Shown piece after piece: positions 37,836 through 51,030 of a stretch of 64,000 nt of DNA. Every line of letters begins with the position of its first letter. Position 1 is the stretch's first letter. The position numbers and the translations under genes were made by a program. Where the stretch lies: contig JACDOX010000106.1 of the NCBI GenBank assembly GCA_014549065.1, positions 1,942,480-2,006,479 of the forward strand. Reading direction: 5' to 3'. This DNA is from Cardinalis cardinalis (Eukaryota; Chordata; Aves; Passeriformes; Cardinalidae). The notes below the pieces were generated by a model. The model searched no databases. It worked only from the letters and a program-made list of their open reading frames with translations, and was not told the origin of the DNA.

Positions 37836-40800
37836 GCTTGTACTCCAGAGTTGTGTGAGGCCTTGGTGAAGTCCTACAGCCACATACTTCCAGTGTAGAA
37901 AAACTTCTTGACACTGAATAACCTTGAATTAGGGTATTAAAATGGAAACCAAAACATTTATCTTTCTATGGAACAAGTAGATTTATTGAACTCCTGCTCA
38001 TATAGCTGTATACTATCTAAAAAGTTTAAACTTGACCAGAACAGATTAAAATCCCCTGGCAGCCATTTCTGTTCAGTTTCNCAATAAAATGTAGTGAAAA
38101 ATCAGTTGGATTGACAGTAATTGGATTGTTTTGACTGATAGTAATTTTTTTGCAAGATCTTTAGATGGGCAAATTATTTAAAATAATTGGATGGAATTTC
38201 TAACTTGGAAAATGTTAGAGTTAATTGATTAATTCTGATTAGACTTTCAGTTGAAATAAGTCTTTCTTGGTTTATTTAAAATAGTAGAAGTGTTTCAATT
38301 TGCACCAGTTCACTCTTTTCCATCCCTTGCATAACAAACACCTTGTCATATGAAAATGTCTTAAATACAGTATAATTAACAGGCAAATATGGGAATAAAT
38401 ACACTGTGTTTTGTGAGTTCTATAACTAAGAAGTCCATAATCACTGCAATAACTTCTTTATTGCTAAGCATGTAGACCCTTCCATTTCCTCTAGGGCAGA
38501 TTCAAGTTAACTGTTCCATGCAAGAAAAGATTTCTACCACCTCCAACAGGTTATTGCAATGTTTGCAATTTCTGACAATTACTGCAGTTATGTAGAAAGA
38601 ATTTGCACTTGTATGGTATTGTGCAATCTAAAACACATCAAAGGGACACTTCGTGTGCAATATACAAAGACCAAATTTACATACATCCAGTAATTTCTGG
38701 AAGAAAATATACAAGCATTTTTCTACAAGGAACTATAGACTTCAGTATTTAGAATTTGATACAAGAAATTATTCAGTAATTCAAATCTGGAGGGGATGTG
38801 AAGTAGGAAGAACGTTAACTACTTAAGCAAGGATTTGCCCATTTGATTAATAAATAAATTTTGCTTATCTAAAGCATGCTCTTTCCAATGATTCAGAACT
38901 ACAAATGGCTCAAAAGGGAAGGACTGAGACATGCAATGTCTCAAACTGGGCCTCAGTGTTTCCTAGGCAGCCGTTGGACAACATGGTGAAATACAATACC
39001 CTAAGGTGGGAGGGCAGAGACACAAAGTACTCAGCTGTAAAATGAGCCCATTCTAATTATGCTAAAAGATCCTGTGTCTTCAAACAGATGAATGTCACTC
39101 CTCCTTGAAGAAACTGCTTTNTAATTATATTTTCTCTGGATGAAGATCCATCTTCAACTATTTGTTTCTATTTTCATTGAAAAAGAGAATTATCTTTCAA
39201 GAAAATAATAAGAGTGGAAATTAAAACTACCTTTACAATTCCTTTTTTTTCAAGAAAAAGGGATTGAAGGAAAATACTTTATTTAAAAGACAAGAAACAG
39301 TACATTCCTTCCTCATTGTCCTGTTACAAATGGAGAAGGGCAGTCAGAATGAGAATTGCCCTTTTTTAAAGCTGTGGTAAAGCATGATCCTTTCCACATT
39401 ACTGCATAAGGAGGACCAGACTCAGATGGTTGGCATTGTCAGAATTTCAGGGGAGTCAGAGCAAGTAGTGGTGATTTACAACAGCCTTAGGATTGTCTCT
39501 AAGTCCATAATGCTGGGGGTTTAGTCTGATTGGGGGTTTTTTTTTGTTCTTTGTGGGGGATTTAGCTGTTCCAGTACTCATCAGGATTATATTTTAGCAT
39601 CTCAGTGCTGTGCAGTCCAGTTTCATGATTCACAGCATCTGTTACTGCATAGTGGCCAAGGGTCCTCAGAAATTATTAAAAATGACCAGGGATGGAGAGA
39701 GGGGAGAGAGGGAGAATTCCCTTTTTGTCTGGTGCTGAGTGCCACAGAGAAATGAAATAACAGAAAGTCCAAGTTGTTCACAAAGGTGGAGTGGGGGGTT
39801 GTGTAGAAGCAACATTTATAGGTGTAAATAAGCCAAACAAACCTCTCCTTTATACACAGCACAGATTCTAAGAACAACTGAACAGCTTTTCTGTGACATG
39901 AGTATGTCATCATTTCATCCTCACTTTGTAGACTTGGCTGAGAAATAACTTGAAACCCAATATTGCCTCATTCCCACTGTAACAGAGGTTGTATCCATAT
40001 AATCTGTGCACAGAAAACACTTTGCCCACAGCTCTTATGCCTCCTGACAACCCTTAGAAGCCTCTGTATTCAGAAAATGGACATGGGACAAGGTGAGGCT
40101 GGAGATATAAAGCATTTTGTGGGATATAGTGCACCAGTTCATCTCCAGCAGTCTCTCTGTGGAGGCAAATATCAAAGGTCCAGAGAAGACAGAACGATCC
40201 GAAGAACAGATTGGAAGACAGACAAGAACATAATCTATCAATATAGCCCTCTAAGCATTGTCCTGAAATTTTAATGGTATTTGATTGTATATTTCTTTTT
40301 AATCTGAATTTTAAATCATATCATCATCATCCTAAAGTGGCTTAGGATTTAGTAAACAGACATTATTAGATAGGGTTTTAAGGGTTGATTTTTAAGAGCC
40401 TTTTCCATCAATGAAAGCATGAACATGGGATATTTTAATGGAATAAAAAGTGTTATTTTCCATAGAACCACTGATGAGAAATTTAGAAGAATAAATGTTC
40501 CAGAGAATGAGCACTCAGATTATAATCATGGTAATATAATAGAACTGCTGAAGTACAGCAGACAGTGTGGTGCACTAACCCTGGTACAGCACAGCCATGG
40601 CAATGAGCCTGTTCTGCAAGTACAGTAAAGCAGAAGCAGCAATCAGCTTCCCATGCAAAGTGTCCATCCTGGCAGAAAATATTTTAAATATGCAGACTGC
40701 TCATGAGAGTTCTTATCTAGCTGGAGAGAAATTCATTACAGCATACATACATATACAGGCACTCTGGGATGTGGAGGATTTGTTTCAAAGTACGCCATTT

Positions 40801-43800
40801 ATTCCGTACTTTATTCCAGTATTTTAGTATTATTTCCAGTATTATTCCAGGGAAAAGATAGAATCTTTTTGACAAATGTTAGTAATTTTCTGATTGTTGG
40901 ATTTACTTACAGTGATGGCGAGTTTACTGAGTTGCTGTTGGAATTTTTCTACAAAGGACACCTTGATATGCTTCATTCATCTGGAACATCTGAAATGAAT
41001 CACAAGGAACTGATGGAATTTTCAAGAGAAAAAGAAAATAATAAAACGCCCACCATAAAAACTAATTCTCTATAAATAATCTCAATCAGGAAAATCTTTA
41101 CCCCTGAGACAACCCAAGGCTGCTTTTTTAGTAACTCTTTCCCTTGTGACAAGAGCAAACTTTCCCATGCTACAAATCATTCCTGTCCATCATTTTTATA
41201 TAATCTGAAGGAAACTCATCCTGCTGTCACAACACACCCCTTTTTTTCAGGTTCAGATAGGGAAGTATTTGCATATTTGGTCAGTAAGACTTATTGAGCT
41301 TACAGTCAACAATTATGATCTTTCTGGCTGGTTTTACACTTCAGACCAGCAATTTCATTTTTGTAGTGAAGTCCTTGCTTAACTGATTTCTTAAACAGAA
41401 TCCATTTCTGGTTATGTTCTTCTGGATCAGCTTCTGCAGTTACCATTGTGTTGCCAAGTTTACATGACATCAATTACAGCAGAAGAAAGATGTTGGTCTT
41501 TCCAAAAAAGACATAGGTTGGATCAGTAGAGTAATGCTGCTTACGCAGGAATTGAATATTTGTTTTCTATTTCCTTGATGGACTGGCCTTAACTTTGTGA
41601 ATAAGTCTGACCCAATCTTTTCTAGAAGATGATTTTAGCTTANTCTGATTTGTGAAAGGGGCTGTTTCCTACATGCTTCAGCAGCCTCCCTTCTTGGATC
41701 ACACCTCTCATTAAGGTCACAGAACAAAACCAGCTTCAGATCCATCATTAACAGCTCCCAGGATTGCAACTTCTGTCACTCAGTTTCTTATTCCATTGCT
41801 ATGGTTGCAACAATAGGAAAATATTTGACTTGAAAGCACTATTCTTGTACTAATGTGTGTCAAGCATCTTTTGATTGCAGATTAGAAAAAACATTTTTTC
41901 TCTTCAGTGGGAAATAATTCCATTTGCTATTGCTCTGGCCTTATGAACATTGCAAATAAAAGAAACAGCTAATGGCCAGGTTTTTAGGTGCTCTTTTCAG
42001 TCTTTGGTAGCTTGAAGGAAGATTAATTCTTTGCCAAGCCAGGAAATTTGTATGCCTGGTTTGAGTTTATTGAGTGAATGGGTGTGCACTGCACAAGGAA
42101 TTCCAGTAATAAAAAGCTTATTCCCAGCTGATGTTATTGGTCATCCATCTGGGGCTGGGAGACAGGAACTGACGCTGATGCTGGAAAATGTTGTATCAGA
42201 AGAGCCTGAATGATGATTTGAATATACACAGAGGTGGGAGAGGGACCAGAAAGGGGAGGGAGCAGCCAAGCTTGCAGGCCTTTGCTCAAGAGGATCATTT
42301 ATAGGTACATCACTGCTACATCCTGTGGTGGTAACACAGAGGCAAATGATTAACTCCTGCAATCATTGCAGTAGTGAGGATGACTTGCAGGCTGAATGGT
42401 AAATCCAAGACAGGATTGATTCTGGGCTCTTCTTGCACAAAACAGTGCAAAACTACAGCATTCGCTTGGTTCTGATGTTTTATAAAGGTCATAAATGTTA
42501 GCCCAATGCAGGGCAAAAGGAAATTAAGATCTGATCTGTAATCTGCTTCTTGTAACACCAGAGGGCTGTTGCAGATCTCACCAGCACTCCTGTTTGATAT
42601 TTTTATTAAATTCAAGAAACAAATGTTACAAATTTGTCTTGGATTTTACCATTTTTAGCATTCCATTTGCTATAGGGTGAAGTTGGGCTGAAGTGTACTT
42701 GGCTAGATGTTATTGTAGGGTTCTTGCATGTTGCAAGGTAGAAGTGTCTAAAAATAGAAAAATATTTGCTTTGAACTATGACAATGTGTTGCTTTCCTCT
42801 GTGGTCTCCTAGAAATAACTCTGAAGTATTATTTCTACTCCTGTTCCAAGCTATATAATTCAATTAACTGGAAAAAAAGACAAGAAGTATTACTTCTTAT
42901 GGTGTACTTTCACCAAACAGAGAAATGAAGACAGCTACCTAAATTATATAAAACTGATTATACTAAGAGATTGTCACAAATATCTTATGAGTGACTGTAT
43001 TTGGCAGAAGCTGGTGTGACATTTCATCATTTGTCAATAAAAGAAAGCAGTTTTACAATATCGCATTTTGGGGTAATACAGAATTTATCAAACTGCTTCA
43101 TCTCAGTGGGACGAACCATGAAGTAACTATTCAGTTGCTTCAGTAAAAAGGAAAGCATAAATAAGAACTCATTGCTTTGATCCAAAATAAAGATATGAGA
43201 GAAAATGTCATTTGTTTCATTTTTACTTTGAGTCATGTTTGAAAACAAAACCAAAACAAAACAACTAAAAACCCTGAATCCTTAAAAAACTTTAAAGTTT
43301 AATTTTAGCTTATAATTTTGCCTTCAGGGCTTAGTCAGATGACTATTGAAGTAAAAAGAGAACACTTAAAGATTTCCGTGGATGTTGAATGATGCTCACA
43401 CTGCTTACATTCAGTTTATCACCTTGATACAGAATATACTTTAAAAAAGAACACTATAGCTGAGGGACTTTTCCCAGTACTGTCCAAATTGAATGAATAA
43501 TTATCCTAACCTTTCTAGTTCCTGAGCAGCATCTCTATCTGGAGAAAAAGTAATAGGTTTTAAATGACAGAAATGCAGAAAAGACTTTTTCATGAATCTT
43601 CCCCTGAAGATATTTTAACTCTACATTGTTCGTGCCAGTTGTGAGCCATGCTTGAGTTCTCTTTACACATTTTGAAGTACTGGCCCAAAATTCAAATCAA
43701 AGATCTCATGGACTCTGGTAAGTTCTCGATCAAGTTTTGAACTATTTCTGCATGAATATTTTTTTGTTTCAACTTTCCTCCTACTGCAGCAGTAACAATT

Positions 43801-44460
43801 ACAGCCATCAATAAACATGAGATAGTGCTGACAGCCAGAGTTATTTTAGTCACATCCTACCTAACTGTACTCAGAGCCCATGCAGTTCCAATGTGTTTTT
43901 CCTTTGGCAGCCTTTTATTTGTGGTTCAGAATCATTTCCCACCAAGTGTTTTATCAGCATCCAGAAACTGGTCTCATAAAGCAAAACTTTAATTATAATT
44001 CTTTTCANTATGAGTCGAGAGACTCAATATTGACCAATAAATTGCCTTAGTCTTGAATGTTGACAAATTTTTCTTATATGATCTCAGGAAAGACTCGATG
44101 GGAAACCATCTGTAAGCCACCTGAGAGTTCTGGGGGGTTTATTTCATGGAGGAAAAGACAACCCTACCCTGCCTGGGGATTATTGGCTCGTTGAACAAAC
44201 CCTCTCCTCTGATGTTATCTCACTTTTTTAGCACAGTTTCTTTCATGCCTCTTGCCTGATTTTGGAGTTTTTCATTGTTGCATCCTCACTTTACTCCATA
44301 TAAGCAGCAAACAGATCCCAGGGCCTGACCAAAAGTCATCACATCACTCTGCAGAATGCTGACACAGGGACCAGCGGAGAGGAAATGAAATCTTTTAACC
44401 TAATGCTCCCATGTGCTGTGACAATTCTGCGCCTGAGCCGTTCGCTGGGTATGGCGCACG

Positions 44461-44474
44461 GCACTAGAGGGCAG
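44461..44474 (+). promoter_or_regulatory. CTCF-like site
   Basis: GCACTAGAGGGCAG matches the CTCF core consensus CCASYAGRKGGCRS at 13 of 14 positions. It lies in a locally GC-richer patch (about 44400-44660) containing several CpGs, and is embedded in a short palindrome GGCACT...AGTGCC. Binding is an inference from the motif. Confidence 0.45.
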
Positions 44475-47400
44475 TGCCATATTGCACTTCCAGGGAAGCC
44501 TGGACGCCGCTGATCCGGGCTGGGAAATGGAAACAGTGCAAAATGCAGCCACATTTCTCCTCTGAGCTTGGTTCGGTCATCAGTCTGAAGCTGCTCTGAG
44601 ATGCACATGCCCCCTATTTCTCAGGCTGCCGACAGCCCCTTCCCAGCCCCTTCTCTTTTTGTGTCTGCCAAGAAAACTGTAGATATTGTTAGTTCAGACA
44701 CCAGCAAAATCAAAGTGCTTTATGCCTGTCACATTTAGGCAAATCTGCCATTATGAAATTGCACTGAATATAAGATAAAAGTAAATGATGTTAAAGAAAA
44801 TGTACAAAAATATAGTTGCAGTTTTCTTACACTGGGGGCTTTCCTTGGGTGCAAGTTGAAGTAACTGTACAGGAATCTCTGTTCTTATTGTCCAAAACAG
44901 ATGTGGAACAGTCTGTGAACTGTTAAACACTTGCCTGGTTTCCCTGCAGAAGCTCCTGCTGGTAACGTGCTGATATGGAGATGAAAGATGGCGCTATGAT
45001 TTCAGGAATATCCAAGCCATCTTTTCAAAGAGGAACTTTGTCTCTTTGCTTCCCCCAAAACACCTCTTGATTGTGGACTGAGCAGACTTCTTTGCTGAGG
45101 CACAGTTTTGACTAATAAAAGTTTGCGTGAGTGAACTTGGAGATGTTCTCGAGTGAAGTTTAACCAAAGGAGCATTGTAGAGTTGCCCACATGCTGTTTA
45201 TTCAATGAGAAAGTCAAAATGTCTTGCATGGGTTTGTAGTGGCTGATTCAGAAAACTTGAGTTTCACTTCTTGTTCTGCCTTTGGCTCAGTGAAGCGCTT
45301 TCTCTCATATTCTGTCTTTAGTGTGTAAATAATGCACGTGTTGATGAAAGCACATCAAGATAAACTCATGAAAGCAAGTTTTCATTGCAATTACACTGAC
45401 TACTCTGTCATTTCATTTCAGCCATAATGAGGATTCTGTCCTGTCCTTTGCACTTCATTTTCCCACACTCCTTCAAGCAGAACCAGTGTTTTATCAACAG
45501 AACCAGTACACCTGACAATTTTACACTGGTTCCTTTTTTCCCCTCTAACTTTTCACAGATAGGGTCCTCACAGAGTAAATCTCTTCAGAGGCAAACCGTT
45601 ATATGCTGCTGCCATGAGCAATGTGGTGACATATAATGTTATGTTGATATATATTTGAGAGAGTGAGAGACCCTGTTCTCCTCAAATGAAGGCATTAATG
45701 CCAGAATGCATCTTTTGAGACAAGTTATTGATGGATGAGAAGAGGTTTCAGTGTGAAATTTCAGATATTTCAGAGTGTATATTTCAGATATTGGTCATAT
45801 TATACCATGGTAAGTCTCAGTGAGAAACAGCAAACTGTTAGAAACTTCTATGAATTATATTTTGGACAATACTTGTTCCTTGAAATTATCAATCTTCTGC
45901 ACAATAATTAGACCCATATAAAAAATCCATTGTGTGTAAAGAGAAGCACACAAACATTAAGTTAACCTTTACAGGGACATAGTAAATTAGTAATAGAATT
46001 GAGTGAACAATCCTATTCTGACCTGCTGAACCTAAAGTCTGGATTTCCAACCCTAAATGGGATTAGGAAAATTTCCAAGTTTTAATCCATCTAGTTCAAT
46101 TCTTTAAAAAATTTGCCTGTAAAAGTACAGACACTTTGAAATATTTATATCATTAAATGCCGACAGCCTAAGCAGATTTGGTTTGGGCCTTAATTTTAAT
46201 AAAATATTTTTAATTTAAAAACCTTAGATAACAATTAATCATAAGCAAATTTCATGTACTTTAAATTCTGCCTTTACAAAAGAAAGTAGAGGGCAGCCAA
46301 CTGCAGATAAAACATTGGGGATTCTGCATTTTCTTAATTTGTATCAGAATGGGCTCTCTGAAACTGTCTAAAATTTTGAATTTGGGGAGGAGCAGAAGGA
46401 ATATTTTACATTTATTCAGGCAGTTTTGACTAATAATCCAAAAGATGTTACCTAGTAGATGTTTAAAAGACAAAAAGACATTTTCATCCATTCTGTTTTT
46501 ATTAGTAGTAAACAAAAGCATAAAACTGAGTGCTTCCCTGTTCTCATGGTGGCCAGGAAAAAATCAGAACATAGGAAAAATTAATCTTTTTGGGTCACAC
46601 TGGACGTGAACAGGAACTGAAAAAAGCCTGTGTAGGTGAAAGGCAAAGCCCTGTGCAGGCAGTTGCAGTCTGTAATTAATATATCCAAGAACAAAGTTGG
46701 CAATTCATCCTTTTGCTGAGTTTCATTATTTGGGGAAGACTTAAAACTTCCAGCTGTCANATCTCAGGGTGTACTTGGTTTTCAAGCTTTTTTGCAATCC
46801 TCACAGCTAGGGAGCCATTAAACAAATACTCAAAGATGGCTATGACCAGATGGGATGTGATTTGTTTGTGCAGATGTGTGTTGCAGTAAGTAGGGATTTT
46901 ATGAATTTTAAATATTGAATAGAAGTTTCTTATTCAATTCACTGAGACTGTAAAACTGCAGGGCAAAAATTCTGTATAATATTTGCACCAGAATTTACTT
47001 CTGTGTATGATTCTCACATAAACTTGAGTGAGGGCCTTCCTAGGGACTGATAGTCCCAGCTCAGAGTCTGCTTCAGTTTTTTCTTCAGTGATGGCCAGAT
47101 CCTACATTTTTTAATATACAAAAGTATTAGAGATGTACTTTAGTCTCTGAATAGCACAAATTAGGAAAATGCTTATTTTTTATATCTAAATAATATTTGT
47201 TTTTTCAATGTTTTTCTAGTGTTTTTCCAAAGCTACATGAAACATCAGGAAAGTATCAGGAAAAAGGAAACCAAATGCTGATGTGACTTCTCAGATAAAG
47301 AAAAAAAAAAAGAATACTGTGTCTACATTGCTCCTGTTGTCCCAGCACAGACCAGTGAGGGCTGGGTGCCCNGTGGTGCCCTTGTTTGTCACATGGTACC

Positions 47401-48250
47401 TGTGGCCCTTCGCAAATGCTTTGATATTCCTTCCTGGCTCTCCTCTGTTTGGGTACCCAGTTTCCTGTAGTCTTTCCTCACTACTAAGCTCTATTTACTG
47501 CCCTTTTCCAGGTGCTGCTTTGCCCTCAGTTACTTCCCATCCATGCCTTTCTGTGCCGAGGTATTTTTGCTTTCCTTCCCCTCTGCCACATTCCAGAGTC
47601 AGCGATCCTGCTGCCAGCTGACTCACCAGGCTGCAGATGCAAGGTCATGCTGTAAGACAACGAGGCTGCCAATTTAGAACATCACCCACTGCATCAGAAC
47701 ACAGCAGTTTTGTTTGTCAGCATCCTCAAATTATCAGTATCTGCTGTCTGAAGTCCATTAAGGAATGATCGTATTCCCTGTGCAGACAGTGGTTTGCTCT
47801 CTGAAGCCAAATTTAGGATAATACTAAATATATTTATTTCTATCCTGCAGTGCCCCTTTGGTTCCCAAACTGGGGTGTTCCAACTCATTCTGAGTTTGCT
47901 CCCTTATGAGGCAGCATCATCAACACTTTGAAGAGATGGNTATTTCTGACTGTGCTGCCCTGTACAGCCATTCTTCAACACAGGCAGAATCCACCCAGGG
48001 GAAAAGAGGCAGGATTCTGCNAAAGGATCTGCTGAGAGGGAAGTGGAGATAGGCAGCAAAGCCAGTGTCAGAACTCTTAAGCAGTGTGAGAGGGGATGTG
48101 TCTCAAATGCTGCCCATGCCACACAGCTGTGAGAAGAGGAGAGGGTTATTTCCTTCTGCAAGTTTAATACTTTGCCTCTGTTTTATCCAGAATATTAACT
48201 GGAAAATGAGCTGAAAAATGTTAAATTATTTCACAAAAGTAAAAATAGGT

Positions 48251-48276
48251 TTACCCTCATTTTTCAATGAGGGTAA
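48251..48276. other. Perfect inverted repeat, 11-bp arms, 4-base loop
   Basis: TTACCCTCATT (48251-48261) pairs perfectly with AATGAGGGTAA (48266-48276) around TTTC. It sits in AT-rich intergenic sequence. Confidence 0.7.
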
Positions 48277-50405
48277 TTGTGCCCATTTTCTGCCCAAATC
48301 AGAAGATTTATTTTCCTCACTGCTATACCTTTCTTAGCATCTTTCTCTAGCTCTACTTTATTTTTAGTAATTAATAGTTGAAAAGTGGGAAGAAAATGAG
48401 GTGGGAAAAGCATAAANATTTTGTATTTGCATTTGAAACAAATCAAATAACTATTTTTAATGTATGTTTTAAAACCAAGTGAAAAATTAAAACTTATTTA
48501 TTCAGGTACTTTACTGTATTACAGATTTCCCCAATACTTGAAAAAAACTAATTGCTGTTTGTGGGAAAATGAAGGTGAGGCAGACAAAAACACCATTTTG
48601 CTTGATAAGCAGCAACTAACAAAGAGGAATCCAAAGTGAAAGGCTCAGTATTTGTCCTTTTAACCCACCCAAAAGCCTGTGACATCAGAATAAGCTTCTA
48701 CAGCATTTGCAATTTCCTCTGATATCCCCAGCAAAGCAGAGGAACTGTGTGGATGTTTCACTGCCAAAAATAGACCCCACTGTCCAAGCCCTCTGGGATC
48801 TCATTCCTTTGATCTCTGCTGGGAAACCACTGAAGGTGTTTTACTGAAACTGCCATTCTGAGGACTTTAAAAGGATCCTTTTTTGGTTTTCTCCTTATTT
48901 GCAGCTGTAAACAAATTTAATCCCAAACAAAATAATATTTGAGTTGGAGCCTCTTCACAAGGCAAGGGTGGAGCAATGTAGATTATTATATATTTTTTTA
49001 CCTTTCAAAATATGAGGAGAAAACAGGAAACAGCAAAAGTCAAAGCTATCTTATCTAAATTGCCCTGAGAACTTGACATTTCCAATAGTGCCACTGTGCT
49101 AAACTAACACAGTTTTGCAGCTTTACAAATTAGAAGATAGTCCCATTTCTGGGGACTCTGGCCAACATTTGTGTTCCTTCATTATTTGGGCCAGAAAATG
49201 AAAACGTGCAATTTGCATATTTCAAAATATCTCTCTGCTAAACGAAAAAAAGAGACTAATGCCCCTGAAAAACTACCCTGTTGTTTAAATTGAAGATTTT
49301 ATTATAAATATACTGGATATATTTAATTACATAATTTAAACAAAAACCATAGTTTGTTTTGAGAATGCTCTTGCCCTGCTTAACACTGACCAACATCATT
49401 TCATATTTACTACTGTGTTTTCAGTGTGATTTTTATTTTACCCCCTCATTTTTCTTAATTTCAACAGTTACAAATTCCAAAAGACATAATTCCTATTCCC
49501 ACATAAATACAGATCCACAGATCCAAACACATATTTTGGGAAGGCAACCAAGAATACATGCAAGATTTTTATAATACACTAAAATGGACAAGCAACAACA
49601 GACATAAAAATAATAGCTGGGCAGAAGATGATCCTTGAGAGTGCTGTTTGTGCTCCCCCTCTGGAGCAGGAAGCAGGGCCAGGTTGGTAGCTCAGTGGGC
49701 TCTGATGTCAGAAGGTCAGATCACACACTAGGATTTGGGCTCATCCCAAATGTTGACACAGTATTGAAAGGGGAAGGGAAAGGGGAAGACATGTGACAGT
49801 AAAGGACATTGTATTCAGCAGTAAATGTCAATTGGAAATATNCATCATTGGGCTGGGGAAAGGAAAGTCCTCAATGGGATCAACACAAAGATTTGTTCTT
49901 CTTCTGTTGCTAAATATTGAATTGGGCTGGTAATAAGCACCAGATCTGGAGAAGAAGAGTCTACTTACTAACAGTAAATATCCTTTAATATGAATTTAAT
50001 TTTAGTTAAATGTGATTGAATATAGATTCCCATCTGACAAAAAGAGAGTCCACCATGTATAAGGCTAAAATGTTGTATGTGCTATTTGGCTTATCATGCT
50101 GTCTTTAAAAATGCTGCCTCGATAGTTAAGGTAAAACTACAGGATCATCATGGAATTCTTAGATATTCTAAATCTGCATTTCATCTTCTCTTTGATTACA
50201 TCTCAGCCTTGCTCAGTTGGCCCTTTCCCAGCTTTTAACCTTTCAGATATGATCTGCAGCTGCTGGATGCAACAGGAAATGAGCAATAACAAATGGCACC
50301 AGTAACATTTCTGGGAGTGTGCAGCTCAGCCTCAGTTTGTCTGCTCTTGCTGGCCTTTTCCAAACTTAGTCACCATGCTCTCACTCAATAATGTTATTGC
50401 TTATG

Positions 50406-50425
50406 TAATGTAATGTAATGTAATG
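50406..50425. repeat. (TAATG)4 microsatellite
   Basis: Four perfect copies of TAATG with a partial TATG before them. It is an unusual pentamer array in otherwise unique AT-rich sequence. Confidence 0.85.
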
Positions 50426-50773
50426 CTTATTATGATATTGTTTCACTAACAAAAATTCAGAAAGTCTGCCTTCATTTAATTTAGTTTAAATTTCTCAGAT
50501 TTCTCACNGACTTCATACCAATAATTTTAGTTACAATAAGAAACTAAAGCAATAAAGCAGCTTACAAAAAGTATCTTGCCAAAAATATCTATGTACCTCT
50601 TTTTAATACAGATTTTGATTGTAATTTTTTCATACACTTGTGTGTCTCATTGTATCTCGGTGAAAGTCAGTCTGTTAAATAACAGCATTTGGAAAGAAAA
50701 TAATGCTGCCTTCTCAGAAGGATTCACACTGTAATCTCCTAGCTTTATTAATATTGAAAATCTTGTAATAATT

Positions 50774-51030
50774 CAGCTTGGAAGGGACATATGGGATCAT
50801 CTCATCATCCAGTCAAATGATGACCAGAGCAGCAACAAATTTGAGGCTGGCTCTTATTTCAAGGTCAGATAAATTTCCCAGGGCCTTGTCCACTTCAGCT
50901 TTGAGTATCTCCAAACCCAGAGATTTTAGAGTCTCTCAGAGCAATTAGTTTCATTGCTGATTATCATCACTGAGAAAAACATTTTTTATTTTGGCATAAA
51001 ACATTCTGATATCTACTGGCCACTAAAAAA
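50774..51030 (-). mobile_element. CR1 LINE 3'-end fragment, antisense
   Basis: Read on the plus strand, the order is that of a reverse-complemented CR1 3' region: CTTGGAAGGGACATATGGGA, then a 'gatcatctcatcatccagtc' segment, 'cccagggccttgtccacttc', 'gagtatctccaaacccagag', and a T-rich segment after 'atcactgagaaaaac'. The element is old (many substitutions and gaps) and 5'-truncated near 51030. It is untranscribed as far as can be seen. Confidence 0.8.

Larger units (their letters stand above)
29911..44400. other. Gene-poor AT-rich interval, middle-right part
   Basis: Unique sequence after the minisatellite, containing a CTCF-like site (34219-34232), an ancient palindromic repeat (37078-37175) and a perfect hairpin (37806-37835). 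I see no exon with convincing signals on either strand. Confidence 0.6.

Noticed and set aside
49680..49760. A functional tRNA gene
   Set aside because: Only the A-box fits; no acceptor stem, T-arm consensus or terminator could be built.
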